DNA of 55,110 bases, taken from positions 1 to 55,110 of the forward strand of contig JAEZAF010000089.1 in NCBI GenBank assembly GCA_023430545.1. Direction: 5' to 3'. This stretch comes from Chloroflexota bacterium (GTDB lineage: Bacteria; Chloroflexota; Anaerolineae; Aggregatilineales; Phototrophicaceae). Both the position numbers and the translations under genes were made by a program. The notes below the pieces were generated by a model that searched no databases, was not told the origin of the DNA, and saw only the letters and a list, made by a program, of their open reading frames with translations. Positions 8,106 through 16,855 of the stretch are shown in pieces (within the stretch, counting starts at the first letter, position 1; each line of letters opens with the position of its first letter).

Positions 8106-9146
8106 TCAGGCACTGCAATCCACGTCAAGGATGTCGGTGTCGGGCTGTGGTTCGAGATCTTCCGGCCACTCCGGAATGGTGACATTCACCCCGGCGCACT
8201 CGTAAGACTGAAGGATGGTATAGACATTTTCGGCCAGCATGCCGATATAGGTTCCACCGAAGGTGTCACGTGCGCCCATCGCGTCAGAGTACAGCGGACG
8301 CACACCGATGCGGACAGTGCCACCCTGCGCTTCGACCGCTTCAATCACGGCTTCGACGGTATTGGGTGAGATGCTGCTTTCGACGAACATCACCGGGATG
8401 TTGTTGGTGGTGACAAAATCGACGACGTTCTGAATATCGGCAACCCCGGCTTCGTCTTCGGTGCTGATACCCTGAATTGAGGTCATCTGCCAGCCGAACG
8501 CGCCGCCGAAGTACTGGAAGGCGTCATGCGATGTCACGAGGAAGCGCTGGCCTTCCGGCACACTCTGCATGCCTTCTTCTGCCCAGTTGAAGATCATCTG
8601 AAGCTGAAGGGCATAGTCATCGGCATTGCGGAAGTACAGCTCCGTATTGCCAGGGTCCACATCGCTCAGGGTTTCGGCCAGCGAGACCATTGCCAGTTCC
8701 CAGTTGCGCGGGTCAAACCAGAAGTGCGGATCGTCCACGTCCTGAAGTTCTTCCGACAGGTCGAAACCGCCAATAGTGTAGCCTTCATTCTTCACAGGCT
8801 GGCCGAGAGCATGAATCACCACACCCTGTTCGCCAAGGGCGGTCAGGACGGTCCCAAACTGCCCTTCGAGGTTCAACCCGCTGTAAATTACAATATCAGC
8901 TTCATTCATCGCGATGATGTCAGCCTCGGTCGGCTGATAGAGATGCGGATCGACTCCGGCACCCATCAGGCCGGTGATCTCGACCCCGCTGACATCGGTT
9001 GTCAGGATGCGGGCAATATCGGCGGCCTGGGTAGTTGTCCCTACAATCCGCAGGGTGTTGCCCTGTGCATGGAGGCCACCTGCGGTCAGCGACAGTATCA
9101 GCAGGGTAATCAGATTCAGAATGACGAACAGCTTGAACTTCTTCAT
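8106..9146 (-). CDS. Mn/Zn-binding periplasmic-type protein (TroA/ZnuA family)
   Basis: A 346-residue cluster A-I metal-binding protein that delivers the ion to the permeases. Residues 1-27 are a signal peptide ending LHA before Q28, so it seems to be secreted or retained by its N-terminal helix rather than lipidated (no lipobox Cys). The four ligands expected from TroA are visible: H68 in DPHLYQP, H141 in DDPHFWFDP, H207 in TSHDAF and D288 in PLYSDAMG. It lacks the His-rich loop common in ZnuA, which favours manganese but does not prove it. It is the first gene of the operon, downstream of the palindrome-rich promoter. Confidence 0.9.
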   Translation of the reverse strand: MKKFKLFVILNLITLLILSLTAGGLHAQGNTLRIVGTTTQAADIARILTTDVSGVEITGLMGAGVDPHLYQPTEADIIAMNEADIVIYSGLNLEGQFGTVLTALGEQGVVIHALGQPVKNEGYTIGGFDLSEELQDVDDPHFWFDPRNWELAMVSLAETLSDVDPGNTELYFRNADDYALQLQMIFNWAEEGMQSVPEGQRFLVTSHDAFQYFGGAFGWQMTSIQGISTEDEAGVADIQNVVDFVTTNNIPVMFVESSISPNTVEAVIEAVEAQGGTVRIGVRPLYSDAMGARDTFGGTYIGMLAENVYTILQSYECAGVNVTIPEWPEDLEPQPDTDILDVDCSA

Positions 9147-9211
9147 ATGTCACAATCTCCGGACTGCGAAAGGTTTCATCGGTGAGTGTACCTTATAGAG
9201 AACACAAACAT

Positions 9212-9241
9212 AATTTTTAGCCTAACTTAAAAATTTGTCAA
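9212..9241 (-). promoter_or_regulatory. Metal-importer promoter with DtxR-like operator in the spacer
   Basis: On the minus strand TTGACA (9241-9236, perfect -35) is followed after 16-17 bp by TAAAAA/AAAAAT (9219-9213). The spacer and -10 carry TTAAGTTAGGCTA (9230-9218), which matches 12 of 13 positions of one half of the 19-bp DtxR/IdeR consensus; the other half is degenerate. A bound repressor would cover the RNA-polymerase site. The ATG is about 65 bp downstream. Confidence 0.6.
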
Positions 9242-9254
9242 GAGATAGCATCAT

Positions 9255-9268
9255 TGGACTTAAGTCCA
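9255..9268. promoter_or_regulatory. Perfect 14-bp palindrome upstream of the importer promoter
   Basis: TGGACTTAAGTCCA is fully self-complementary and ends 14 bp upstream of the -35 hexamer. It is a plausible second binding site for a dimeric regulator. Confidence 0.5.
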
Positions 9269-9300
9269 GTTAAGGTGAGGAGGGTTCAAAATTGAAGGAA

Positions 9301-9320
9301 ATTTTAGATTTACCTAAAAT
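9301..9320. promoter_or_regulatory. MntR/DtxR-like palindromic operator
   Basis: ATTTTAG and CTAAAAT (7-bp perfect arms) flank a 6-bp centre. The TTTTAG...CTAAAA form resembles operators of MntR/SirR/IdeR-type regulators. It lies about 60 bp upstream of the -35, between the LarA-like gene's stop and the importer promoter. Confidence 0.5.
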
Positions 9321-9381
9321 TCATAAAATCCAGATAGCCGCAGTGAGGCAAAGTGTCGCTGTTGACAGGACGTTCTGTTTA

Positions 9382-10659
9382 TCAGCGCCGCAGACGATAA
9401 AGCGTTTCGCCCGCCTTTGGCACGTACAGAATGCCTTCGGATTCGCGGTTCTGCCATTCTTCCATCCGGATGGTGGATGGATCGAGATAGCCGAGGCCGA
9501 GCCGTTCAGTCTGTTCCTGCGGGATCTGGCTGGCAAGGGTGACGCGGATACGCGCCTTTTCGATGCCATCTTTGAACGTACCACTGCCGCGCAGATGTGT
9601 CCCGTGCGCCAGTACGCCGAGCGGCAGATGCTGAAAGCGATCCCACTGTCTGAGGTAGTAATCGCGGACATGATAGCCCGCTTCTTCAATATATCTGCCG
9701 TGGACATGGCTGACGGTCGCGAGGTGTGGGGCATAGACGATGATCTCACCGTCATCGGCGACGGCAGGATCAAGTTTGTACATCGCTTTAGCGGCGGTCC
9801 AGAGTTCGTCGTACATCGGCGGCGCTTTGGACAGCACCCGTTTGAAGGGCTGGTCTACCCAGTGGATATGGCGCTGTGAGGACAGGTCAGCGGCGGCACG
9901 CCACGCGTCGATCAGCCCACCGACGAAGATCCCGGCAAGGTCTTCGCCTGTCACTACCATGCTGATCAGTGTCACCGGGGTCGAGACCATTTCGGCGGCG
10001 GCATGGATCATGGCCCGCACCGGGGTATCCGCAATGCCGATGGTATCCAGCACGGTGATGAGTGCGCCGAGCCAGTGAGTGACGTTGATCATGTCTGCGC
10101 CAGAGATGCCGGGGAAGAGGTACTTCGCCCCACCGGAGAAGCCCACCACTTCATGCGGGAAGGTCGGGCCGATAATCAGGATATGATCATATTCCAGCGC
10201 CAGCCGGTTGATGTGCACTGGCACATCTGCGCCTAGCGACGGATGCCAGACATCCCCTGCGATCTGTTGAATCTGCGCCTGAGACAGTGTCCCGATCTGG
10301 GTCAGTGCGTCATCATCGTCCCATGCATGATTCAGCAGGCCGATGTGCGGGTAGGTCGAGCGTCTTTCGTCTGGCGTGATGCCGACCAGCTTCAGCATTG
10401 ACTCCTCTGGCAGCGGCGGATGCGTGCCGAGCGCGACCATGAAGTCGAGCTGGCGGGTATCATGCAGGATGGCGACGACTGCCCGAAACAGCATCGCCAT
10501 CGGCAGTGTTCGGGTGTGATCGGGGATGAGCGCCAGCACCTTTGCGCCGGTAAACTTCCCGCTGAGGCCGTGAGCCAGCACCTCATGGATATCGGATGCA
10601 TCCAGAATGCTGTCCGGCGGAGCAATGGCCTGTGCATCAAGCAGGGATACGGCACTCAT
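9382..10659 (-). CDS. LarA-family nickel-pincer enzyme homologue (DUF2088)
   Basis: A 425-residue homologue of lactate racemase LarA, whose nickel pincer nucleotide cofactor catalyses hydride transfer for racemisation or epimerisation. Motifs: DHTRTLP (47-53), ALGTHPPLPEE (H80), PHEVVGFSGGAK (H169, K179) and NVTHWLG (H195). The H-x9-K-x15-H spacing equals that of Lactobacillus LarA (H174, K184, H200), so both the cofactor-binding lysine and the Ni/acid-base histidines are present. Substrates of the wider family are diverse 2-hydroxy acids, and the substrate here is unknown. The larB/C/E cofactor-synthesis genes are not in this window. It is transcribed toward the metal importer on the same strand. 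Confidence 0.82.
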   Translation of the reverse strand: MSAVSLLDAQAIAPPDSILDASDIHEVLAHGLSGKFTGAKVLALIPDHTRTLPMAMLFRAVVAILHDTRQLDFMVALGTHPPLPEESMLKLVGITPDERRSTYPHIGLLNHAWDDDDALTQIGTLSQAQIQQIAGDVWHPSLGADVPVHINRLALEYDHILIIGPTFPHEVVGFSGGAKYLFPGISGADMINVTHWLGALITVLDTIGIADTPVRAMIHAAAEMVSTPVTLISMVVTGEDLAGIFVGGLIDAWRAAADLSSQRHIHWVDQPFKRVLSKAPPMYDELWTAAKAMYKLDPAVADDGEIIVYAPHLATVSHVHGRYIEEAGYHVRDYYLRQWDRFQHLPLGVLAHGTHLRGSGTFKDGIEKARIRVTLASQIPQEQTERLGLGYLDPSTIRMEEWQNRESEGILYVPKAGETLYRLRR

Positions 10660-10775
10660 AGCAGACTTGCCTCATGGCGGTTGGGATTGTTAAATCGAAA
10701 TCATCTACTGGATGCTGCCGGTCAGCCTGTGCTTACACAAACAGGTACAATATGTCTGAGATGTTCCGGCTGTAA

Positions 10776-10815
10776 GGGCGACCCTGCGATGAAACCAGCA
10801 TCGCCGTGGTCGCCC
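10776..10815. repeat. GGGCGACC hairpin, long-loop copy
   Basis: GGGCGACC (10776-10783) pairs with GGTCGCCC (10808-10815). Inside, GCGAT and ATCGC add a second stem around a 9-nt loop. The same 8-bp arms occur at 26040 and 27315. It lies between the aldo/keto reductase stop and the LarA-like start. Confidence 0.65.
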
Positions 10816-10833
10816 GGTGTCTCTCCGGTAATT

Positions 10834-11805
10834 TTAGTAGCTGACGTTATTCAGCCGGTCGATCTGCTCCGCCGTCAGGGTGACATTGGCCGCATCGATA
10901 TTCTCCTGCAAACGTTCCTGCGAGCTGGACGAGATCAGCGGCAGCATGCGCGGCGTGTTCTGCATCAGCCATGCGATCACCACCTGATTGGGTGTCGCCC
11001 CGACTTCTGCCGCGACCTCACGCAGCACCTTCAGTTTGGCACTGACCTCCGCCTGACTGTAATCCTCCACGCTGTAATTACCCGGGATGCGGTCATCAGA
11101 ACCAGCGTAGATACCGCCCATCAGAATGGAATAGGGGATGATGACGAAGTCATCGGCGTGTTCGATGGCGTAGTCGATCAGGTCAATCGTAGTGGATACC
11201 TGTCCGTTGCTGTGCTTGCGGACGTTCGATTTTGGCGTCAGATAGCTGTGACGCTGCTGCACGGCGCAGTATTCCGGCCATCCATGCATCCGGCTGAGCG
11301 TCCGCGCCTGTTCGATACGCCACGCCAGCGTATTGCTGCACGCTACAGCGCGGATTTTGCCCTGCTTCATCAGTTGATCGAAGGCTTCGAGTGTTTCCTC
11401 CAGCGGTGTATCGCGGTCATCGGTGTGAGCATAGTAAAGGTCGATGTGATCGGTCTGAAGCTGGCGCAGGCTGTTCTCGCACTGCTCGATGATGGTCTGA
11501 CGTGAGAGGCTGACGGGGACACGCGGCGGCATGTTGAAGCCGACTTTGGTCGCGAGGAAAATCTCGTCACGATTTTTGCGTGCATTAAACCAGCGGCCAA
11601 GAAGCTGCTCACTCTCGCCACCCTGAAAGCCCTCGACCCAGAAGGCGTAGTTATTAGCGGTATCCAGAAAACGGCCTCCGGCATCGACGTACTGATCCAG
11701 CAGGCGGAAGGACTGCTGCTCGTCGATGCTGGTGCCGAAGTACATACATCCGAGCGCCATCGCGCTGACTTCAAGCCCACTGTGGCCCAGTTTCATGGTC
11801 TGCAT
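10834..11805 (-). CDS. Aldo/keto reductase
   Basis: A 323-residue NAD(P)H-dependent oxidoreductase with a TIM-barrel fold. The catalytic tetrad is intact: D48 and Y53 in FLDTANNY, K87 in LATKVG and H127 in YYAHTDD. The C-terminal region has the expected cofactor-binding segment (LPLISSSSQERLQENIDA). GGAGAG lies six bases before the ATG. Sequence alone does not tell whether the substrate is a sugar, aldehyde or ketone; its closest style is the YghZ/Tas-like branch. It stands alone, 90 bp from the methyltransferase gene on the same strand. Confidence 0.9.
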   Translation of the reverse strand: MQTMKLGHSGLEVSAMALGCMYFGTSIDEQQSFRLLDQYVDAGGRFLDTANNYAFWVEGFQGGESEQLLGRWFNARKNRDEIFLATKVGFNMPPRVPVSLSRQTIIEQCENSLRQLQTDHIDLYYAHTDDRDTPLEETLEAFDQLMKQGKIRAVACSNTLAWRIEQARTLSRMHGWPEYCAVQQRHSYLTPKSNVRKHSNGQVSTTIDLIDYAIEHADDFVIIPYSILMGGIYAGSDDRIPGNYSVEDYSQAEVSAKLKVLREVAAEVGATPNQVVIAWLMQNTPRMLPLISSSSQERLQENIDAANVTLTAEQIDRLNNVSY

Positions 11806-11897
11806 AAGAATCTCTCCACATGAAATAAAAAATCATTGTCTGATCGTCTGACGGTACAACTTTGAGCGCACTCTAAGTCAAGTGATGGACATCCTGC

Positions 11898-12560
11898 CTA
11901 TAGCTGAACATCAGCCCGGATGAGGTAACGCTCGTCATCTGTGCGGCCACCCCACAGATCATGGCGGTCGCTTAAATTCTGAACTGAAACGGATGTAAAA
12001 GCAGCGGGCAGCGCGTCGGTAATCTGCTCTGCGTGCAGTCCTGCACCAGTATGCCAGAAGCCTTCGATCATGATGAGGCGTCCACCAGGTTTCAGAAGCT
12101 GCTGCCAGCGCAGAAGCACCTGATCAGGTTCGGGAAGCGCCCACAGCACATGGCGACACAGCAGTACATCGAACTCCTGTGATGGGAACTGCGGCGCGGC
12201 GGCATCCATCACCTGAAATTCGATCGACTGGCCAGCCGCCTGAGCCTTTTCTTTTGCCCGTGCAATCATCTCCGGCGAGAAGTCGATGCCGGTGACATCA
12301 TGCCCCAGACCCGCCAGCACCAGGCTGAGTGAACTGGTTCCACAGCCGATGTCCAGTATTCTGAGCGGCGTATCCGGTGTATCCGGAAGCGAGTCGCTCA
12401 GCAGCGCGGTCCAGGCAGCTCGAACACCAGCGTCACGTAGGCCGTGATCCGGCTCATTGTCGAAGGCAGCAGCCTCAGCATCCCACATCTGACGCGACTG
12501 CTGGTCCGGTGCGTTGTGAGGGTGGTTCTGATCGGGGTCTGTTGGAGTACGGTCGCTCAT
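11898..12560 (-). CDS. Class I SAM-dependent methyltransferase
   Basis: A 220-residue Rossmann-type methyltransferase. Motif I LDIGCGTSSLSLVLAGLG (about 68-85), the acidic post-I residue in VTGIDFSPEMI, and motif IV FDVLLCRHVLWALPEP are typical of the methyltransferase-11/25 group. The N-terminus is hydrophilic and rich in Asp/His/Gln. AGGAGG precedes the ATG by six bases. The substrate cannot be deduced; small molecules such as quinones or metabolites are common in this group. Confidence 0.85.
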   Translation of the reverse strand: MSDRTPTDPDQNHPHNAPDQQSRQMWDAEAAAFDNEPDHGLRDAGVRAAWTALLSDSLPDTPDTPLRILDIGCGTSSLSLVLAGLGHDVTGIDFSPEMIARAKEKAQAAGQSIEFQVMDAAAPQFPSQEFDVLLCRHVLWALPEPDQVLLRWQQLLKPGGRLIMIEGFWHTGAGLHAEQITDALPAAFTSVSVQNLSDRHDLWGGRTDDERYLIRADVQL

Positions 12561-12739
12561 TAAGGTCCTCCTGATGTGATGGTTTCTATTTTACCGCCTG
12601 CGGAAGGAAAACGCCGCGTGATGCTCATTGATGGTTGTATAGTTCCGTGTGGGATCTATCTGTGGCATGTATAGGACTGGCAGCCCCCGTGATGCTGTTT
12701 TAAAGTAATCGCGTGCAGGGTCTTTCTATAGAGGTCGCG

Positions 12740-14068
12740 ATGCTTGGTGAATTAGGTGCAGAGTTTCTGATCATTATTGTGCTGACACTGGCGAATGGGT
12801 TTTTCTCTGGTTCCGAGATCGCGATTGTATCATCGCGCCGCAGCCGCCTGGAAGCGATGGCCGACGACGGCAAACAGGCTGCACGGCAGGCACTGGAGCT
12901 GGCGGAGAATCCAGACCGGTTTCTGGCGACGGTCCAGGTTGGCATTACGCTGATCGGGACTTTTTCCGCAGCGTTTGGTGGTGCGCGTATTGGCGATATC
13001 CTCACAGCGTGGCTCGGTTCGATTCCTGCCCTCAGGCCGTATGCGGAACCGTTGGGTCTGTTGATTGTGGTGGTGCTGATCACCTATCTGTCGCTGATTC
13101 TAGGCGAACTGGTGCCGAAGCGTCTGGCGCTGCGCAATGCGGAACGTCTGGCGGTGATCGCCGCGCCGATTATGATCGTGCTTTCGAAACTGACGCGCCC
13201 GATTGTTTCGTTCCTGACCTTCTCCGTCAACACGGTGGTGCGCTTCCTCGGTCAGCGTCCCAGTGACGAGGGGTCCGTCACTGAAGAAGACATTGTCTAC
13301 ATGGTGCGCGAGGGTACTGAAAGCGGCGCAGTCGAGTTCGGTGAGGCGCAGTTTATCAACCGCGTGTTTCGCTTTACCGACCGTCCGGTACACACCATGA
13401 TGACGCCGCGCACGCAGATTACCGCCGTCAGTGCCGACATGTCGCTGGCTCAGATCGTCGAGGTGTTTTTGTCCAGCGGCTATTCACGCCTGCCGATTTA
13501 TGAACGCACCATCGAGCAGACCACAGGCATTCTGTATGTCAAGGATGTGCTGAGGGCGTATGTCGAACAGCACGAACAGGGTAAGCAGGTCGATCTTAAA
13601 GCGCTCATTCGTCCGGCACTGTATGTGGTGGAAACCGCCTCCGGTGATGCTGTGCTGATGGAATTCCGCCAGAAGGCCACCCATGTCGCGCTGGTGATCG
13701 ATGAATACGGTCAGGTCGTAGGATTGATCACGATGGAAGACCTGCTGGAAGAACTGGTCGGCGAAATCCGTGACGAGTACGATCTTGCGGAAGAACGGCC
13801 TTACACCCGGCGTGAGGATGGCAGTTGGTTGTTTGACGGACTCGTGCCTTACGATAAGGTCGCAAAGGTCATCGGACTGAAGGACCCGATTGAATTCCGG
13901 TTTACGACGCTTTCGGGCATCATCATGTCCAGACTGGGGCGCGTTCCGGTTGTCGGGGATACCGTGACGGTCGAGAACTTTATCCTCGAAGTGATCGACA
14001 TGGACGGCAGGCGCATCGACAAGGTGCTGATTCGTCCGGCGAAATCCGGTGAGTCAGAGGGTGTTTAG
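12740..14068 (+). CDS. CNNM/CorC-type membrane protein with CBS pair
   Basis: A 442-residue protein of the hemolysin-C/CorC/CNNM family. An N-terminal DUF21 membrane domain (about 1-190; ANGFFSGSEIAIVSSRRSRLEAM and LGELVPKRLALRNAE are signatures) is followed by two CBS domains (MMTPRTQITAVSADM... and VETASGDAVLMEFRQ... LVIDEYGQVVGLITMEDLLEELVGEI) and a C-terminal CorC_HlyC domain (about 355-438). Relatives act in magnesium or cobalt export and homeostasis; 'hemolysin' is a historical label. The ATG at 12740 has GAGG five bases upstream, better than the GTG at 12713. Confidence 0.9.
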   Translation: MLGELGAEFLIIIVLTLANGFFSGSEIAIVSSRRSRLEAMADDGKQAARQALELAENPDRFLATVQVGITLIGTFSAAFGGARIGDILTAWLGSIPALRPYAEPLGLLIVVVLITYLSLILGELVPKRLALRNAERLAVIAAPIMIVLSKLTRPIVSFLTFSVNTVVRFLGQRPSDEGSVTEEDIVYMVREGTESGAVEFGEAQFINRVFRFTDRPVHTMMTPRTQITAVSADMSLAQIVEVFLSSGYSRLPIYERTIEQTTGILYVKDVLRAYVEQHEQGKQVDLKALIRPALYVVETASGDAVLMEFRQKATHVALVIDEYGQVVGLITMEDLLEELVGEIRDEYDLAEERPYTRREDGSWLFDGLVPYDKVAKVIGLKDPIEFRFTTLSGIIMSRLGRVPVVGDTVTVENFILEVIDMDGRRIDKVLIRPAKSGESEGV

Positions 14069-14079
14069 TCCGTTAGCTG

Positions 14080-15093
14080 TCAGTCGTTGAAGGCAAACTG
14101 CACTTTCATCCGGGCCGGGTCGCGCTGGGCGATGTCCAGCGCTTCGCTGAAACTGCCAAGCGGCAAACGGTGCGAGATCAGCGGTGTGACCTGAATTGCA
14201 CCGCTTCGAATCAGGGCGATGCTCTGCGGAAAGGTACGATTGACGGCAAAGCTGCCGATGATCTTCAGGTCCTTGCGGAAGACCTCATAGGCCGGGATGT
14301 GGATCTGCGTGCCGACCGGCGCGACGCCGAACATCCATGCCTTGCCGCGCGGACGCAGTGTGTCAAACAGGCTCTCGATCACCGACGGAATGCCGGTCGC
14401 ATCCACACTGACATCGAAACCGTCCTTTGCGATAGAACGGAGATGTGAAGCGGCTGTGTCACCTGCGGTCACGAGTTCGTCCGCGCCGAGTTTCTGCGCC
14501 AGTTCCAGCCGTGCGCTGGAGACATCTACAACCGTGACACGCGCTGCACCGGCATGTTTGAGTGCCTGCATCAGCAGACAGCCCATCGGCCCCGCACCGA
14601 AGATCACCACATCGTCACCGGGCTGGATTTCCACCTGTTTCAGCCCCCAGACCACACAGGCCAGCGGTTCGATCAGCGCGGCTGCATCATAGGGGATCTG
14701 GTCGATGTGAAAGACATTGGCTTCCGGTGCGATCACGTATTCGGCAAACGCGCCATGCTGCGTGACGCCAATCGCCCGCAGATCGCGGCACTGATTCGGC
14801 TGATTGCGCTGGCAGTAGTCACAGCGGTTACAGGGGACGTTCGGGTCCGCGGTCACACGGTCGCCTGCCTGCACGTTGATGACCTGTTCGCCGACTGCGA
14901 TGACCTCACCGCTGAATTCGTGGCCGGGGATCAGTGGATAGGTGGCCTCATACTCGCCTTTAAAGATATGCAGGTCAGTCCCGCAGATGCCAGCAGCGCG
15001 AACCCGGATCAGCACATCATGCGGGCCGATGACCGGCTCCGGCATCGAGGTGAAGGACGCTTTTTCAGGCGCATGGAAGACGGCAGCTTTCAT
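14080..15093 (-). CDS. Zinc-dependent medium-chain alcohol/polyol dehydrogenase
   Basis: A 337-residue MDR dehydrogenase of the sorbitol/threonine/butanediol type. GroES domain: catalytic-zinc Cys in AAGICGTDLHIFKGEY, GHEFSGEV, and the structural-zinc Cys cluster in CNRCDYCQRNQPNQC (about 94-108). Rossmann domain: IFGAGPMGCLLMQALKHAGA (about 165-184). MKAAVFHAPEK is the usual start; the frame runs 56 codons further upstream but overlaps the GlpD-like gene, so ATG 15093 is chosen. It is last in a minus-strand operon after the WYL regulator, an SDR and a GlpD-like enzyme, suggesting that it oxidises a sugar alcohol or its breakdown product. Confidence 0.9.
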   Translation of the reverse strand: MKAAVFHAPEKASFTSMPEPVIGPHDVLIRVRAAGICGTDLHIFKGEYEATYPLIPGHEFSGEVIAVGEQVINVQAGDRVTADPNVPCNRCDYCQRNQPNQCRDLRAIGVTQHGAFAEYVIAPEANVFHIDQIPYDAAALIEPLACVVWGLKQVEIQPGDDVVIFGAGPMGCLLMQALKHAGAARVTVVDVSSARLELAQKLGADELVTAGDTAASHLRSIAKDGFDVSVDATGIPSVIESLFDTLRPRGKAWMFGVAPVGTQIHIPAYEVFRKDLKIIGSFAVNRTFPQSIALIRSGAIQVTPLISHRLPLGSFSEALDIAQRDPARMKVQFAFND

Positions 15094-15124
15094 TGGACTG
15101 ATCCTGTATCTTTCATGATAGATG

Positions 15125-16855
15125 CTACAGATTGACTCCATAGCGGTTCGCGAACAATTGCCTGACGTATTCGATCTGCTGTTGTGTCTCGTTCGCCGTC
15201 CAGCCTTTGACGTGCGCCGTGATCGCCGCCAGTTCATCCAGCAGCGCCGGGGTGAGTTCACCGAGCAGGCCGATCAGCGTGCGGCGCATAATCAGGTCAT
15301 CCAGCCGGACTACATCCTCATTCGCCACAATGAACTCGATCTCGCGGCGGGTGTAGTCCGGTTGATGCATCAGCGGCGTGTCAGTACCAGCAGTCAGGTA
15401 ATCCATAACGTGATTGGCATAGGTGCCGTAGCGTTCCAGCAGCCGGTCGATCTGATCCGCTGGCAGACCGTAGCGCGACTGCGCCTGTGCGATCCACGCC
15501 TGACGCGCCTGATCGCTGACCGGGTAGCCTGCACCACCGCCGATACGGCGGTCTTCAGTGCGGATGCGGCGCGAACGTCCGAGGCTATCCAGCAGGTTGT
15601 CTGCCACCTGTTCGGAGAAAGCGCGGAAGGTCGTCCATTTACCGCCAACCAGTGAGTAAACCGGAAAGTTGACCTGCTGGCCCGGTGGCAGCACCAGACA
15701 ACTGTGGTCACGGCTGATCTGACCGGTGACGACTGTATCCTGACGCGACAGCGGTCGGATGCCGGAGAAGCGAAACACGATGTGCGAGCGATCCGGCTTC
15801 AGGTCGGGGAAAACGAGCCGGACTGAAGCCAGCAGGTAATCGACCTCGTCTTCGTCACACTGTACGGTGTCGGGGTCATCGGCGTGAAGATCCGTCGTGC
15901 CGACGATCACCCGTCCGAAGAACGGATAGACGATCAGGATGCGGCCATCACGATTGACGAAGTGCACCATTTCATCGCCCGCAGCTTCAATCAGCGGGGG
16001 ATAATCCAGCACGATGTGCGAGCCTTTGGTGCCGCCGATGTAGCGCGTCTCATGCTGAAGGGCGCGGTTCGTCAGGTCGATCCATGCGCCCGTTGCGTTG
16101 ACCACCAGCCTCGGTTTGAGATGCAGATGTTCGCCGGAAACTTCATCGCGCAGGATCACCTCGTCCTCTTTGGCATCCACCACCGTGACATAATTGAGCG
16201 CCACAGCATCAGGGTGAGCCGCTTCGCCTTCTTTCACCAGTTCCCATCCGAGTCGCTCGGCATAGGTCAGGCGGGCATCGTAATAGTACGCCGTACTGGT
16301 GATCTCCGGATTGAGGGCCGGGCGCTGGCGCAGGGATGCAGCCTTTGAAGCGAAACGGTGACGCGGCAGCGGCTGGTCCCGCCCGGAAAACAGATCGTAC
16401 ATCATCAGACCAGCCTTGATCATCAGCACGCCGCGATTGCCCGGTTTATCCTGAAGCCGCAGAAACTGTTTGATCGAGTAGACCATACCGTCCAGCCAGC
16501 TAAAGACCGGGATCATGATCGGCAGCGGTTTGACATAATGCGGCGCGTTCTTCAGCAGGCGGTTGCGTTCGAGCAGGGCTTCGCGCACCAGCCGGAACTC
16601 GCCGTTTTCCAGATACCGCAGGCCGCCGTGAATCACACGGCCAGAGGCGGCGCTGGTCCCGGCGCAGAAGTCGGTTTTTTCGACCAGCACAACGCTGACC
16701 CCTTGCAGCGCCAGTTCCCAGAACAGGCCGACACCGTTGATCCCGCCGCCGATAATCAGTACTTCAGGGTTTGATGCCTGTCTCAGCCGGGCCAGCCGCT
16801 GCTGACGCAGATCGGTTTCCGGTGTTGTCTCATTACCAGCAGCAGTAGCCACCAT
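15125..16855 (-). CDS. glpD: FAD-dependent glycerol-3-phosphate dehydrogenase (GlpD) family
   Basis: A 576-residue flavoenzyme that oxidises glycerol 3-phosphate to dihydroxyacetone phosphate at the membrane, passing electrons to quinone. The FAD-binding VLIIGGGINGVG (about 33-44), the family signature GTSAASGRVIHGGLRYLENGEF, NATGAW, GTKGSHIVLDYP and FRFSGIRPL are present, and the C-terminal DAO_C helical domain is complete. Close paralogues oxidise erythritol or threitol phosphate (EryB-type), so the phosphorylated polyol may be something else. It overlaps the upstream SDR gene by 23 bp. No glycerol or polyol kinase is in the window. Confidence 0.88.
   Translation of the reverse strand: MVATAAGNETTPETDLRQQRLARLRQASNPEVLIIGGGINGVGLFWELALQGVSVVLVEKTDFCAGTSAASGRVIHGGLRYLENGEFRLVREALLERNRLLKNAPHYVKPLPIMIPVFSWLDGMVYSIKQFLRLQDKPGNRGVLMIKAGLMMYDLFSGRDQPLPRHRFASKAASLRQRPALNPEITSTAYYYDARLTYAERLGWELVKEGEAAHPDAVALNYVTVVDAKEDEVILRDEVSGEHLHLKPRLVVNATGAWIDLTNRALQHETRYIGGTKGSHIVLDYPPLIEAAGDEMVHFVNRDGRILIVYPFFGRVIVGTTDLHADDPDTVQCDEDEVDYLLASVRLVFPDLKPDRSHIVFRFSGIRPLSRQDTVVTGQISRDHSCLVLPPGQQVNFPVYSLVGGKWTTFRAFSEQVADNLLDSLGRSRRIRTEDRRIGGGAGYPVSDQARQAWIAQAQSRYGLPADQIDRLLERYGTYANHVMDYLTAGTDTPLMHQPDYTRREIEFIVANEDVVRLDDLIMRRTLIGLLGELTPALLDELAAITAHVKGWTANETQQQIEYVRQLFANRYGVNL

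Noticed and set aside
8018..8185. Longer N-terminus for the ABC ATPase
   Set aside because: It would overlap the binding-protein gene and has a non-homologous leader; ATG 8017 has a ribosome site and correct family length.
11370..11780. Long antisense frames inside the aldo/keto reductase and many other genes
   Set aside because: Typical shadow frames from codon bias; no motifs or ribosome sites.
15094..15261. 56-codon N-terminal extension of the zinc alcohol dehydrogenase
   Set aside because: Arg/Ser-rich shadow of the overlapping glpD-like gene; MKAAVFHAP is the family start.
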